Assembly (NCBI GenBank): GCA_049515555.1
Contig: JBEKTY010000026.1
Span: 14,477 to 78,476, forward strand
From: JBEKTY01 sp049515555
GTDB taxonomy: Bacteria; Planctomycetota; Planctomycetia; Pirellulales; Thermoguttaceae
Direction: 5' to 3'
Length of the DNA stretch: 64,000 bases
A model generated the notes under the pieces. That model had not been told where the DNA came from and did not search any database. It saw nothing but the letters and a program-made list of their open reading frames with translations. This document shows, in pieces, positions 7,447-15,771 of the stretch. The stretch's first letter is position 1, and every line of letters starts with the position of its first letter. The position numbers and the translations under genes were made by a program.

Positions 7447-9216
7447 ATGCCCCGCAGCGTCAAACTTACGTGGGTGCCGGGAGCCAAGGACAGCGGACGT
7501 GCTGGCCGGTGGCGGAAGAAGTACAAGGGCGAGTATTACTACTTTTCTGGGGGGCGAGGAAAGACCGACCGAGAAGCCTACGATGCCGCCGTGGCCGCCT
7601 GGGAAGAAGAGAAGATCAAGATCGACCGCGATGCTCCCCGCCCCCATCAACGGGACCATGAGAAGGCTATCGACCAGTGGGAGCAAGTCCTGGCCTGGTG
7701 CAACCGACACGGGGATCGGGAGCACGCCGAGATTGCCGCTAGGAAGCTGGAGAGCCTGCGGAAGCGGCTTGCCGCCCCCATCCTCAGCAAGCTCGACCGC
7801 GAGGACTGGTTCGAGGCACTGTTTGACATGCCCCAGGCGGCAGATCCAGAGTGGCTCTCCATCTTGGAGATAATGGTTGCGGAGCATGACCAATCACTGG
7901 CAACGTCGGACGTATTGGTTTCAGTCCCAAGGCTTCCGGGACCATCAGTGCTGGCATCGCCCTTGCCGGATTCCGTCCTAGTGATCAACCCCGAAGAGGA
8001 ACTGAACGGCACCGCACCTCACATCCGGAAAGAGGTCTGGCGCGATCGGATTGAAATTCAGCAACGAAGAGCGGTATCGGACGACCAATCCTTGCGGGCC
8101 TACGTAGAGCGATACCTCAAGGACAAGGAGCATCAAGCCGCTGCTGGTGAGGTCACGGTGGGACGCCACTACGCATTGAAACTGCACCTCACACATTTTC
8201 AAGACTGGCTTGGCAAGGACACGGCAGTCGGTGAGATCGACGGCGACTCGCTGATGAAGTACCGTGCTGGCTTGCTCGACAAGGTTGTATCGAACGAGTG
8301 GGGACGAACCACGGCAGCGCACTATATGACCAGCGTGAAATCTTTCGTCCGCTGGCTCTGGCAGATCGAGGCAATTCCGACCCTACCCCGTATCCTGGAC
8401 GGCAGGTCCACGGTTCTCACGATCAGTAGGCCGTCAACTGCGGTTGTTACTTTCACCAAGGATGAAATCAAGACCCTGCTGGGCAAGGCGTCCGATAGGA
8501 CCAAGCTCTACATCCTGTTGATGCTCAACTGCGGCATGACCCAGAAGGACATATCCGATCTGCTGATCTCAGAGGTCGATTGGGAAGATGGGCGCATTGT
8601 TCGGAAGCGCTCGAAGACTTCTGACGAAGAAAACGTCCCGGTGGTGAATTACCTGCTATGGCCAGAGACGATTCGGTTGCTTCGGCAGGAGCGATCTGCT
8701 GACTCAGAGGGCCTCGTGCTGCTCAACTTCAACGGTAGCCCACTCTTGTTCGAGGAGTTGACGGGCGAAGGGAGATATAAGAAGACCGATAACGTGAAGA
8801 ACGCCTTCTTCCGCTTGTGCAAGGAAGCAGGGATCACCAAGCCGCTGAAGTCGCTCAAGAAAACATCTTCTACCCTCCTACGCGATAACGAGAAGTTCAC
8901 TGGCCTTGAGGGCCTCTTCCTCGGCCACGCACCGCAGAGCATGTCCGATAAACACTACTCGAAGGTGCCGCAGACGCTACTCGATCAGGCCGTGACCTGG
9001 CTCGGACAGGAGTACGGCCTCATCGAATGCCCCACTCCCACGACGCCCGAGAAGCCGGAGGCCCAGCCCAGCGATCCCTCGCCTGCGCCGGAGCCCGACG
9101 CCGCTCAACCAGCTGTGAATCAGGGCCCATCCCGTGCTGGCCGCCCCTCCAAGACTGCGAAAGTTCGGCCAGCGGCCTCTCGCCGCAGCAAGGCCAAGTC
9201 CGTGCCGGGGCCGTAG
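7447..9216 (+). CDS. tyrosine-recombinase-type integrase with atypical catalytic residues
   Basis: A 589-residue integrase that should catalyse insertion and excision of the element at tRNA-Pro. It has a long N-terminal region, a core-binding domain (about 215-310, SLRAYVERYLKDKE and the MTSVKSFVRWLW helix) and a catalytic domain (about 335-520). The beta-hairpin Lys (KRSKTSDEENVPV), the GH of FLGHAPQSMSDKHY and the nucleophile Tyr are present. However, the box I Arg is replaced in NCGMTQKDISDL, and the HxxR motif reads KSLKKT. The last 70 residues are Pro/Ala-rich and basic. ATG 7447 has GAGAGAGG upstream. Its place next to attL is standard for tRNA-integrated islands. The fold assignment is firm; whether it is active is unknown. 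Confidence 0.85.
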   Translation: MPRSVKLTWVPGAKDSGRAGRWRKKYKGEYYYFSGGRGKTDREAYDAAVAAWEEEKIKIDRDAPRPHQRDHEKAIDQWEQVLAWCNRHGDREHAEIAARKLESLRKRLAAPILSKLDREDWFEALFDMPQAADPEWLSILEIMVAEHDQSLATSDVLVSVPRLPGPSVLASPLPDSVLVINPEEELNGTAPHIRKEVWRDRIEIQQRRAVSDDQSLRAYVERYLKDKEHQAAAGEVTVGRHYALKLHLTHFQDWLGKDTAVGEIDGDSLMKYRAGLLDKVVSNEWGRTTAAHYMTSVKSFVRWLWQIEAIPTLPRILDGRSTVLTISRPSTAVVTFTKDEIKTLLGKASDRTKLYILLMLNCGMTQKDISDLLISEVDWEDGRIVRKRSKTSDEENVPVVNYLLWPETIRLLRQERSADSEGLVLLNFNGSPLLFEELTGEGRYKKTDNVKNAFFRLCKEAGITKPLKSLKKTSSTLLRDNEKFTGLEGLFLGHAPQSMSDKHYSKVPQTLLDQAVTWLGQEYGLIECPTPTTPEKPEAQPSDPSPAPEPDAAQPAVNQGPSRAGRPSKTAKVRPAASRRSKAKSVPGP

Positions 9217-9596
9217 GACGCTTGGGTGCCCGGCCCATCGTACCGGCGTGCCGCTGATCTTCTGGCCGGGCATGTCCTGCTGCCGTTGACGCGGGCCTTC
9301 CATGCACCCTCTTGGACTCCCGGCAGACACTGGGCCCACAGCCAGGGACGGCATGGAGGACATGCCTTGGAGCGGTTCGGGCGCAGCGTTCGGATCGACA
9401 TTTTCTCGGTATTGGCACCGCGATCACCTGCACGGCCACCGGCGTGGCCGTCTTCAGCATGGCCGTCGCTATCGCGACCACGATGCCCGACGTGGGCACT
9501 ATGGGCGTGTCAGTCTTGGCCGCTTCGCCAGGACAAGAGCCTCGCGGCCACTACGGGCGGCACGGGCATGGCGGCGGCGACCACGACCTACGGCGC

Positions 9597-9811
9597 TCGC
9601 TGGGCTCCTGGATGCCATCGGCAACACCAGCTTGACCATCGTAGGCAAGGTGCTGGGCCCGCAAGCCATAGCCATCTACGCCCGGCTGTCGATGGACCCG
9701 CAGCGGCAAGCGATGGACGCGGCCAGCACGGGGGTGCCCCCGTTAGGCAAGCAGACGGCGTTGTTGGCCCCCGTGGCTCTCGACGCGAAAAACGAGCCCG
9801 TGACGACTTGA
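9597..9811 (+). pseudogene. remnant of a second integrase C-terminus
   Basis: A stretch of this frame reads LTIVGKVLG then QAIAIYARLSMDPQRQAMDA, which matches the C-terminal box of tyrosine recombinases (usually LGH...T..YARL..DP). The His and several residues after LG are missing and nothing upstream in frame looks like an integrase. The preceding 380 bp (9217-9596) hold no recognisable gene and appear decayed. Probably a relic of an earlier integrase. Confidence 0.45.
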
Positions 9812-9926
9812 CAAGTAAAACAATCTATAAGAAAATGAAGGCATCTTGATTCCCGATCACTGCGCTTGGTGGTGCAGAGTCGTGGCGAACGACCCTGCAC
9901 CTTTTTCGTTTCTTGGAGTCAACACA

Positions 9927-10136
9927 GTGAAAGTCACCAAGCAGCTTCTCACACGGGAACAAGCGGCGGCTCGGCTCGGGCTGAAGCCCTCGACGCTCGC
10001 CATCTGGAAGAGCGTAGGCATGCACGAGGACGAGATACCTTGTGGACGGATCGGTAAGCGCGTGTATTACCGCTGCGCAGACCTTGACCGTTTTGTCGCC
10101 CGTCGCATCCCCGCAGCCGCCACGTCGGCAAAGTAG
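9927..10136 (+). CDS. small HTH protein, excisionase-like
   Basis: A 69-residue DNA-binding protein of the helix-turn-helix 17/Xis type: LTREQAAARLGLKPSTLAIW forms the recognition helices, followed by a wing (GRIGKRVYYRCADLDRFVAR). GTG 9927 was chosen because GGAG lies eight bases upstream; the frame is open to 9846 but that stretch looks non-coding. Proteins of this kind act as excisionases or regulators in integrated elements, and the place about 700 bp past the integrase suits this. Which role applies cannot be told from sequence. Confidence 0.7.
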   Translation: MKVTKQLLTREQAAARLGLKPSTLAIWKSVGMHEDEIPCGRIGKRVYYRCADLDRFVARRIPAAATSAK

Positions 10137-10137
10137 T

Positions 10138-10171
10138 CGCAAGCCCCTCCGATTCTTGTTGGGGGGCTGCG
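10138..10171 (+). terminator. hairpin after the HTH gene
   Basis: Stem CGC-AGCCCC / GGGGCT-GCG (10138-10147 with one bulged A, 10163-10171) directly after the stop codon. It has no U-run, so termination is uncertain. Confidence 0.35.
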
Positions 10172-10280
10172 CGATGATCTCCGTCCGGGAGGCCACGGCA
10201 CAACGGCACGCGCCGTCGCGAGAACATCATTTTCGACTCGTTTGTTACTGAAATCTTTCACCATTTAGGAGAGCATTACG

Positions 10281-11342
10281 ATGATCAAAGAGAAAGCAAA
10301 GAAATCGACTGCCCTGGTCCCTGCCGGGGCCAATGGGGATGGCGACCACGAGGAATTGCCGACCGCCTTGCATCCCGTCCTCGACGAGATGGTCAAGGGC
10401 TTCGAGAAGATCGACAGTCTGACACACAAGACGTGTCGTGAGCTGGTGCAGGCGTGGTACGGGATGGGCCTGCTCACGGCGAAGGCGCAGAAGAACCACG
10501 AGAACATTTACGGCCAGCGCGTCACGGCCCGACTGGCGGCGGAGCTAAGCGCGCGCCGTGGTCGGACGGTGCATCCCGACGAGTTGAACCAGGCCAAGGC
10601 CATCACCGACATCTACACCTGGGGCGACATCAAGAAGCTCTTCGCCAGCGCCGAGAAGCGCAACGCGCAACTCTCGTGGAGTCACTTCTCTAGGGGTCTC
10701 AGTCTGCTGAAGAAATCCAAGGATACTGCATTTCGCAAGAAGTGCGAAGCACAGCTTATCGCGGAGGACTTGACCGTCGAGGATCTCCTCCAGATCATCC
10801 GTGATCGTCGCAAGGAGACAGGCGCTCCACGCAGCGTCCGCAGGCCAGTCCCGCCCAAGAGCCCCGGCGCTGCCTGTCGGCAGATCCAGAAGTACAAGAC
10901 CGAGGTCTCCAACAGGCTGGACGGCTGGGACCACTCGCTGTTCGACTGGGTCACCGGCGAGGCAGCCCCCGAGCAGCTGACCGACGAGTTGTTGGAGCAA
11001 CTGGAAGACACGCAGGCCGACATTTCTGAGCTTGACGAGACCTTCAAGAAGGTCGGCGGCAAGCTGGAGGAGGCCATCGAGCGCATCAAGAAGGTCTCGG
11101 CCCGTCGCAAGGCGCGTAAGGAAGAGGCGGGCGGCAAGCGAAAGAAGGGTGTGCATGAGGACGAGGACGTCGAGGCCGAGTGGGACGAAGTCGATCAAGA
11201 TACCGGGATCGAGGTCGAGGCCGACGAGAGCGACGACGCCGACGTTGAGGTCGAAGACGAGGGCGCGAGGGCCGGTGGCAACGGAAAACCGCTGGGCGTC
11301 AAGGAGAAGATCGCCCGCGCCAAGGCGAAGGCGGCCAGGTAG
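10281..11342 (+). CDS. conserved-looking protein of unknown function with acidic tail
   Basis: A 353-residue protein I cannot name. Residues 40-150 (CRELVQAWYGMGLLTAKAQ, later LSWSHFSRGLSLLKKSKD) recall the helical N-terminal domain of DUF1016/YhcG proteins, which also has an 'LSWSH' motif, but the similarity is weak and no nuclease domain follows. Residues 225-290 are predicted coiled coil. The C-terminus is strongly acidic (about 295-335) and then basic (KEKIARAKAKAAR), which suggests nucleic-acid or partner binding. ATG 10281 has AGGAG about nine bases upstream. It sits between the Xis-like gene and the Rep-like gene, so a role in replication or maintenance of the element is possible; that is inference from context only. 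Confidence 0.6.
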   Translation: MIKEKAKKSTALVPAGANGDGDHEELPTALHPVLDEMVKGFEKIDSLTHKTCRELVQAWYGMGLLTAKAQKNHENIYGQRVTARLAAELSARRGRTVHPDELNQAKAITDIYTWGDIKKLFASAEKRNAQLSWSHFSRGLSLLKKSKDTAFRKKCEAQLIAEDLTVEDLLQIIRDRRKETGAPRSVRRPVPPKSPGAACRQIQKYKTEVSNRLDGWDHSLFDWVTGEAAPEQLTDELLEQLEDTQADISELDETFKKVGGKLEEAIERIKKVSARRKARKEEAGGKRKKGVHEDEDVEAEWDEVDQDTGIEVEADESDDADVEVEDEGARAGGNGKPLGVKEKIARAKAKAAR

Positions 11343-11425
11343 CGCGGCTTGCTCGCGCTGTGGCTTGCAGGAGCATTACCGCCATCGTCGGGTTGCCAAC
11401 CTTGCCCCCACGACAGAGATATAGT

Positions 11426-11449
11426 CACGACAAGCACATGCTTGTCGTG
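11426..11449. repeat. 24-bp palindrome upstream of Rep-like gene
   Basis: CACGACAAGCA (11426-11436), a two-base centre and TGCTTGTCGTG (11439-11449) form a perfect 11-bp inverted repeat, a plausible operator or origin element. A second inverted repeat, GCGGCCTG/CAGGCCGC (11588-11595, 11615-11622), lies between it and the next gene. The 317 bp from 11343 to 11659 hold no gene. Confidence 0.6.
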
Positions 11450-11659
11450 CGAGACCTTTCGACGCTGGAACCACGAGAGATTTACGCCAATGCCCAACCG
11501 CAACGCCAGGAACTTATTGCAGGCCCTGATTGTCCGAAGACGAGCCTTGGAATTTCGTCCGCCGCGTCTTGAGCTACAAGCATGAAAGCGGCCTGCAACG
11601 GAGTACCAATCCGCCAGGCCGCGTGAGTCGCAACAACCCTTTTGCCAAGGACGACTGAC

Positions 11660-12529
11660 ATGAAGGATAACATGTCCGCCCATGCTGGGCAAGCCACGAA
11701 GAAACTCCCTCCCGACCGTCGCTACGTGGTCGTCTACAACTGGATAGTGCGGGCCTTCGGACCCAAGCAGCTCGCCGCCGCCGTACTGGCGTGCTACTTC
11801 CTCGCCAAGCTGTTGCCCGTCACGCAACGGGTGCGGCGGAGGAGGGCGGACGGGGCGTGGGCGGAGACCGCCGTGCGGCAGGCCCCCGCCGCCAAGGGCA
11901 AGCGGGGAGACGGCGGGCGGTGCTGGGAGTTCTTCTCCGTGGCCAGCCTCGCCAAGCAGCTTTGCTGGACATACCAGCGGACGGAGCGGGCCCTCACCGC
12001 ATTGGATGATGCCAAGCACAAGGCGTTCGTTTTCGACTGGTTGGGCATGAGCGTCTCCGTGGACCCGCTGGCCCTCCTGGCCATGAAGGAGGAGTCCAGT
12101 AAGAAGGAGCACGAGCACGTCCGTGATCGAACCATGATACGGCTGGATAGCTTCGAGGACTCCACCGCCGCGTACAAGCCAGGGCTGGAGTCGCTACCGG
12201 AGTTGGTGTCGCTCATCACGCGGAAGACGAACTGCTCGCGGTTGTACGGCATGGACAGCAAGCGCTGCGGGCGTCACCTGGCGGCGGCGTTGCTGCTGGG
12301 TTACTTGCGGGGCCGGATACGCCATCATCGCCAGCGGAAGCAACTGGGGAAGAACGAGTGCTACACGCGCAGCGATGAGCAAATCAGTGGCGACACGGGG
12401 CTGGGCGTGGACCGGGTGTACGAGATGCGGAAGCAACTCGTGAAGCTCAAGTTGATCCAGGTGGAGCGGGTGAAATCGCGCGGTTTGACGTGGCCCATCA
12501 ACGGCTACACGCTCCTGCGCAAACGCTGA
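11660..12529 (+). CDS. putative replication-initiator-like winged-helix protein
   Basis: A 289-residue protein with two winged-helix-like parts: one near residues 90-140 (FFSVASLAKQLCWTYQRTER) and one at the C-terminus (CYTRSDEQISGDTGLGVDRV, then LVKLKLIQVERVKS). This arrangement recalls plasmid and phage replication initiators and DnaD-like proteins. The N-terminus (RRYVVVYNWIVRAFGPKQLA) also fits that type. ATG 11660 has AAGGA eight bases upstream; a second ATG at 11672 is possible. The 3' flank carries two 15-bp direct repeats and a perfect 23-bp palindrome, as expected of an origin next to its initiator. A RepA-like ATPase at the other end of the island strengthens the idea. Family assignment is by pattern only. 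Confidence 0.5.
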   Translation: MKDNMSAHAGQATKKLPPDRRYVVVYNWIVRAFGPKQLAAAVLACYFLAKLLPVTQRVRRRRADGAWAETAVRQAPAAKGKRGDGGRCWEFFSVASLAKQLCWTYQRTERALTALDDAKHKAFVFDWLGMSVSVDPLALLAMKEESSKKEHEHVRDRTMIRLDSFEDSTAAYKPGLESLPELVSLITRKTNCSRLYGMDSKRCGRHLAAALLLGYLRGRIRHHRQRKQLGKNECYTRSDEQISGDTGLGVDRVYEMRKQLVKLKLIQVERVKSRGLTWPINGYTLLRKR

Positions 12530-12536
12530 AAACAGC

Positions 12537-12645
12537 TTTCCGTAAGCCCGAGAGGTATTTTCCGTAATCCCGAACTTATAGTAGATGGGTATAGGAGCTA
12601 TTCGTTACGTCTCACTTCGTTCGTGAATACGTAGTACGTATTCAC
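12537..12645. repeat. iteron-like repeats and 23-bp palindrome (candidate origin)
   Basis: Two copies of TTTCCGTAA-G/T-CCCGA (starting at 12537 and 12558; one mismatch) are followed by an AT-richer stretch and the palindrome GTGAATACGTA-G-TACGTATTCAC (12623-12645). They lie directly behind the Rep-like gene. From 12646 to 12970 I see no gene. Confidence 0.45.
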
Positions 12646-12970
12646 TTCACTCCGCTCGCCTCTGATTGTTCTCTTACGAGAACATCTACCTCGCCGTGGC
12701 GGAGTACCGCCACTGGCTCGGAAGATTCTCTTCTCAATACAATCAACTCAGCAACTGCTTAACCAACGATGGGATGCGATTGAAGAAAGAAAAGACTTCA
12801 GGCTGGAAAGCAACTGCACGCACGACGACTGGAAGCGACTATCCAGTGTGCCGAGCGCAGCGAGGCCGACTGGAAAAGTAATTCACGGGGCGCGCGACTG
12901 CGCTATCCTCGCGAGGCGCGCTGGGCCACACTTCACGAGAGCGAACACTTCCCGGCTGGAAAAGAACATC

Positions 12971-13225
12971 ATGGGGCAGAAATTTCAGATCTACGTTCAC
13001 CTCCTGGATTCCTCCGCACCTCTGGAGATGGATTCCCCGAGGTCCGAGAGCGCGCGGCTCTGTGATGCGCTCGACTCCGCCTTCGACCTGGTCCGACAGA
13101 ACCGGACTACGCTGGTCCACTACGCTTCCCCGGCGCACGATGTCTACTTGCTCCCCGATCACCTGGTCCAAGCGAGCCTGGAACGCGAGGAACGGGAACT
13201 CGCCCGCGCGCTGCTGGACGCCCCG
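12971..13225 (+). other. possible remnant of an unrecognised gene
   Basis: From ATG 12971 the frame reads MGQKFQIYVHLLDSSAPLEM and stays plausible for about 85 residues (through the Glu/Arg-rich ASLEREERELARALLDAP). It then passes without a stop into sequence that looks non-coding. No ribosome site and no family that I recognise. It may be the start of a gene broken by insertion or deletion. Confidence 0.3.
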
Positions 13226-13550
13226 AGTAAGGGACGGAGCAGCGAGTTGGGGCCATATCATACGGCTGATGGCTGCAAGAGATTCGCTGGGGGCCGTGGG
13301 GCTGTCTGGGCGGGCTTCAGGCTTCTGGTGGGGCCACCAACCTCCACCATGCCCGGCAAGTGGCGGTGCAAATGGCAAACAGAAGTTGGCGACAATCCCA
13401 CCCGCCACACGGCTCGCCGCTGGCTGGGACGCAGCCGTGCTCCCCTCGAAACGACGGTTTCTGGCCTGAAAAGGTCGCGGAACACCCCTTTGCAGGCACC
13501 GAGGTCGCAACAAGGCCGCGACACGCTCCGGGCCGAATCCTGGCGGCTGC

Positions 13551-13594
13551 TTAACGCGGTAAGCCCTTTGCTGCTCAATGCCGCACTGATCACT
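13551..13594. repeat. 44-bp segment also found at 40388-40431
   Basis: This stretch (TTAACGCGGT, later TTTGCTGCTCAA) matches 40388-40431 at 36 of 44 positions. Both copies lie in gene-poor parts of the element. Neither lies in a convincing gene. Confidence 0.5.
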
Positions 13595-13634
13595 CACCGC
13601 ACTGGCCCACGCCCACTGCCACTGCGCTGCCTGG

Positions 13635-13892
13635 TTGATTGCCCAGCGTATCGGTTGGATAATACGGAGAACGCCATGCACCTCGGAGCCTCAGCCGAAG
13701 AACGATGGTCGGCAGACGCCGATGCGGGGGCATCCGATCTTCGTGGCCCAACACGCCACGGCCACCTGCTGCCGTGGATGCTTGGCCAAGTGGCACCGTA
13801 TTCCCCAAGGCCAGCCCCTGACGCCGAAACAGATCGACTACATCGTTGCCGTGTTGGCGCGGTGGCTGGAAAAGCAGAGAGAGTTGTCGTGA
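13635..13892 (+). pseudogene. DUF4186 family protein fragment (5' part lost)
   Basis: The C-terminal 65 residues carry the hallmark of DUF4186: NDGRQTPMRGHPIFVAQHAT followed by CCRGCLAKWHRIPQGQPLT, with two conserved Cys and His residues. The upstream part of the domain is missing or out of frame: the start region reads IGWIIRRTPCT, while a neighbouring frame gives TENAMHL, so at least one frameshift lies near 13,660-13,690. The stop TGA overlaps the ATG of the next gene (TGATG, 13890-13894), showing that the two were once a coupled pair. The function of DUF4186 is unknown. Confidence 0.55.
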
Positions 13893-14380
13893 TGGCCGAC
13901 GAACAGTATCACCTGCGGCGGATCGAGCGAGACATGCCCGACCGGGCGGATCAACTGGCAGTCCTCCGCAGCCAGAAGTACTTGTCGCTGGCGATGGCCT
14001 GCGACAACCAGCCCTATCTGGTCTCCTTGAACTATGCCTTCAGTGAGGAGGAGAACTGCTTCTACGTCCACAGCGCGCCGCAGGGGCGGAAGATCGAGAT
14101 GCTGCTGGCCAATCCGCGCGTCTGGGGCCAGGTGATCGAGGATCGAGGTTACCTGCCCGGCCAATGTTCCCACGCCTACCGCTCGGTGATGTTCGAGGCA
14201 CGGGCCGAGTTCGTCGCGGACCTGGAAGAGAAGCGGCGGGTGCTGGCGCTTATGATTGTGCATGCCGACCCGGATGCCGCCGAGGCGCTCCAGCAGCGAT
14301 TGGTGGCAACGTCCGATCTGGTGCAGGTGACCGTGATTCGGTTGGCGGTGGTCTCGCTGGGCGGAAAGCAGGGACATTGA
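13892..14380 (+). CDS. pyridoxamine-5'-phosphate-oxidase-like flavin-binding protein
   Basis: A 162-residue protein of the split-barrel FMN-binding group (PNPOx/NimA-like). The residues LAMACDNQPYLVSLNYAFSE and CFYVHSAPQGRKIEMLLANP fit the two core strands and helix that bind the flavin phosphate in this family, and HAYRSVMFEARAEFV the next strands. Such proteins reduce or bind small molecules; the substrate is unknown. The frame is open far upstream, but ATG 13892 marks the family's normal length and overlaps the stop of the DUF4186 fragment, so its translation was probably coupled. With its partner gene broken, expression may now be impaired. It looks like cargo unrelated to mobility. Confidence 0.7.
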   Translation: MADEQYHLRRIERDMPDRADQLAVLRSQKYLSLAMACDNQPYLVSLNYAFSEEENCFYVHSAPQGRKIEMLLANPRVWGQVIEDRGYLPGQCSHAYRSVMFEARAEFVADLEEKRRVLALMIVHADPDAAEALQQRLVATSDLVQVTVIRLAVVSLGGKQGH

Positions 14381-14720
14381 GGATCGCGGTTGGCACTGTC
14401 TCCACCGGCAAGCACCAGTCCCCGATTCCCAGGCCGCGAGAACCGCCAGTTGGCCGAGTGCAGGGCGGGATGCTGCCCGCGTCGGCCTGGCCGCCGCCCG
14501 CCGTAGGCCAGATTTATCCCTGTTCCGACCTGAAATCATCTGCGCAGCATCTCGCCACGCAATCTTTGGGGGCCACTTGCGAACCCCTGACAGGCGGGAC
14601 TAGAATTAAAGGCTGTCTCGGCCTGCAAGCCGGGTTTACGAAACAGTTTACGACCAAAGCAAGAAACCTATGCTGTGATGAACGAGGCCGCTGGACGGCC
14701 AAGATAGACATATTTTGATC
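14381..14720. other. non-coding stretch before structured RNA
   Basis: No convincing ORF, repeat or terminator seen. It should contain the promoter of the RNA candidate downstream, but I could not pick a -35/-10 pair with confidence. Confidence 0.4.
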
Positions 14721-14906
14721 GACGCGCGAGCGTCAAGTTGTGCTTCCCAAGAAATTGCGACCCTGAGCCCTTGGCTCTTGTATCCCACAGAAGCAGCAAC
14801 TTGGACCCGCGCTCCGCAAGGAGCGTCGGGGCCAGGTGCTGTTCTGTGGTGCCCTGTCGCAAGGGCCTTGGGAGCGGGCCTGGTTTCCGGCGCTCCTTTT
14901 TTTTTT
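14721..14906 (+). ncRNA. candidate structured small RNA with terminator
   Basis: Five consecutive stem-loops occupy 186 nt: GACGC-GCGA-GCGTC (14721-14734), GAGCC-CTT-GGCTC (14765-14777), a 65-nt nearly continuous hairpin (14785-14849), GCCCT/AGGGC (14851-14866) and a terminator stem followed by ten T. In the long hairpin, CCACAGAA pairs with TTCTGTGG, CAGCA with TGCTG, CCCG with CGGG, and CGCTCC-GCAA-GGAGCG forms the tip, a GNRA loop. No ORF of note overlaps it on the plus strand. The apical GGAGCG and the terminator CGCTCC could also pair with each other, giving an alternative fold. It does not match tmRNA, 6S, SRP RNA or RNase P as I know them. Ends and promoter are guesses. Confidence 0.55.
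14871..14906 (+). terminator. intrinsic terminator of the RNA candidate
   Basis: GGAGCG (14871-14876) pairs with CGCTCC (14891-14896), followed at once by ten T residues (14897-14906). This is the best-formed intrinsic terminator in the window, and no gene ends within 490 bp upstream. Confidence 0.75.
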
Positions 14907-15084
14907 GTTTTGCGCCACACCGCCCGCCGTCAAGATTTCGTAAGCCGGATGCACGAAGCATAGCCCGGTCACTCGCAGTACACGTTTCGGAATGACCTGC
15001 AATCTGGAATAGCAGGAAGAGAATGGGCGGAACATCGCTACTTCTCAACCACAATCATTCGAGTCCTATAGAAGGAGATCCAAC

Positions 15085-15771
15085 ATGGCTTCAAGCGGAG
15101 GTAGCAATCAGTTTTTTCGGACGGCTGGTCGCGTCGTGCGGTTCCTCGTGATGGAGCTATTGGCCGTCTGTGCAGCAACCGCCGCACAGACGGTGAAGTT
15201 CATCAAGTACGTGATCGGCCTCGTCAGGGCACGGAGGGAGAAAATCGCAGTCCCAGCCGAACTAAGACAGGGATTGTTGCCGAGCAACGGTGCGGAGTGG
15301 CGTAGGATTGTCATCGGCTACGGCGCAGTCTTGGTCGCGTTGTTCTTCCTTCTCGCCGGACGCGATTCGGCTCCGAAGAAGACTAACAATAGCACAGCGA
15401 ACACGGCCCCGAGTTCTTCCGGCAGTCGTGAGTACGATGTTGACCGTGCCCGCCGTGCCTTTTTTGAGGCCGAGCATGGCGACGAGCTTCGGTCCCAAAT
15501 GGAGGCCATGCGGAAACTCCAGGAGGTAGCACAGCATTATCCAGAATGGCAACGTCAACAGCAGCAGCAGCAACAGCAGCCAGGAGGGTTTATGCGGTCA
15601 CCACCGATTCAGTCGCCACCAAAGCAAGATCGGCGCACCGGCGAACCTTGCTGGAGCTGCGGCGGGCTAGGAAAGGTGATGCGAGACACGAGCTATAGCA
15701 GTCCCTCCGGCTCCGGCCCCGTGCAAAGGTACGCGCCGTGCCCGGTGTGCGGCGGGTCAGGCCAGTTGTAA
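15085..15771 (+). CDS. membrane protein with DnaJ-type zinc-finger tail
   Basis: A 228-residue protein of unknown function. There are two hydrophobic segments (about residues 17-33, VVRFLVMELLAVCAATAA, and 76-90, VIGYGAVLVALFFLLAG), then a charged region, a Gln tract (about 158-166, from CAG/CAA repeats), and a C-terminal pair of CxxCxGxG motifs (CWSCGGLGKV and CPVCGGSGQL) as in the zinc finger of DnaJ. So it is probably a membrane protein with a cytoplasmic zinc-binding domain that holds proteins or nucleic acid. ATG 15085 has GAAGGAG at good spacing. It stands alone just downstream of the structured RNA and convergent to the next gene; a link to either is open. Confidence 0.65.
   Translation: MASSGGSNQFFRTAGRVVRFLVMELLAVCAATAAQTVKFIKYVIGLVRARREKIAVPAELRQGLLPSNGAEWRRIVIGYGAVLVALFFLLAGRDSAPKKTNNSTANTAPSSSGSREYDVDRARRAFFEAEHGDELRSQMEAMRKLQEVAQHYPEWQRQQQQQQQQPGGFMRSPPIQSPPKQDRRTGEPCWSCGGLGKVMRDTSYSSPSGSGPVQRYAPCPVCGGSGQL

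Noticed and set aside
12971..14380. One continuous 470-residue gene
   Set aside because: The frame is open, but its middle looks non-coding, and the flavin-binding domain has its own coupled start at 13892.
14721..14906. Retron or group II intron RNA
   Set aside because: No reverse transcriptase is encoded nearby and the fold lacks the expected domain V or msr/msd arrangement.
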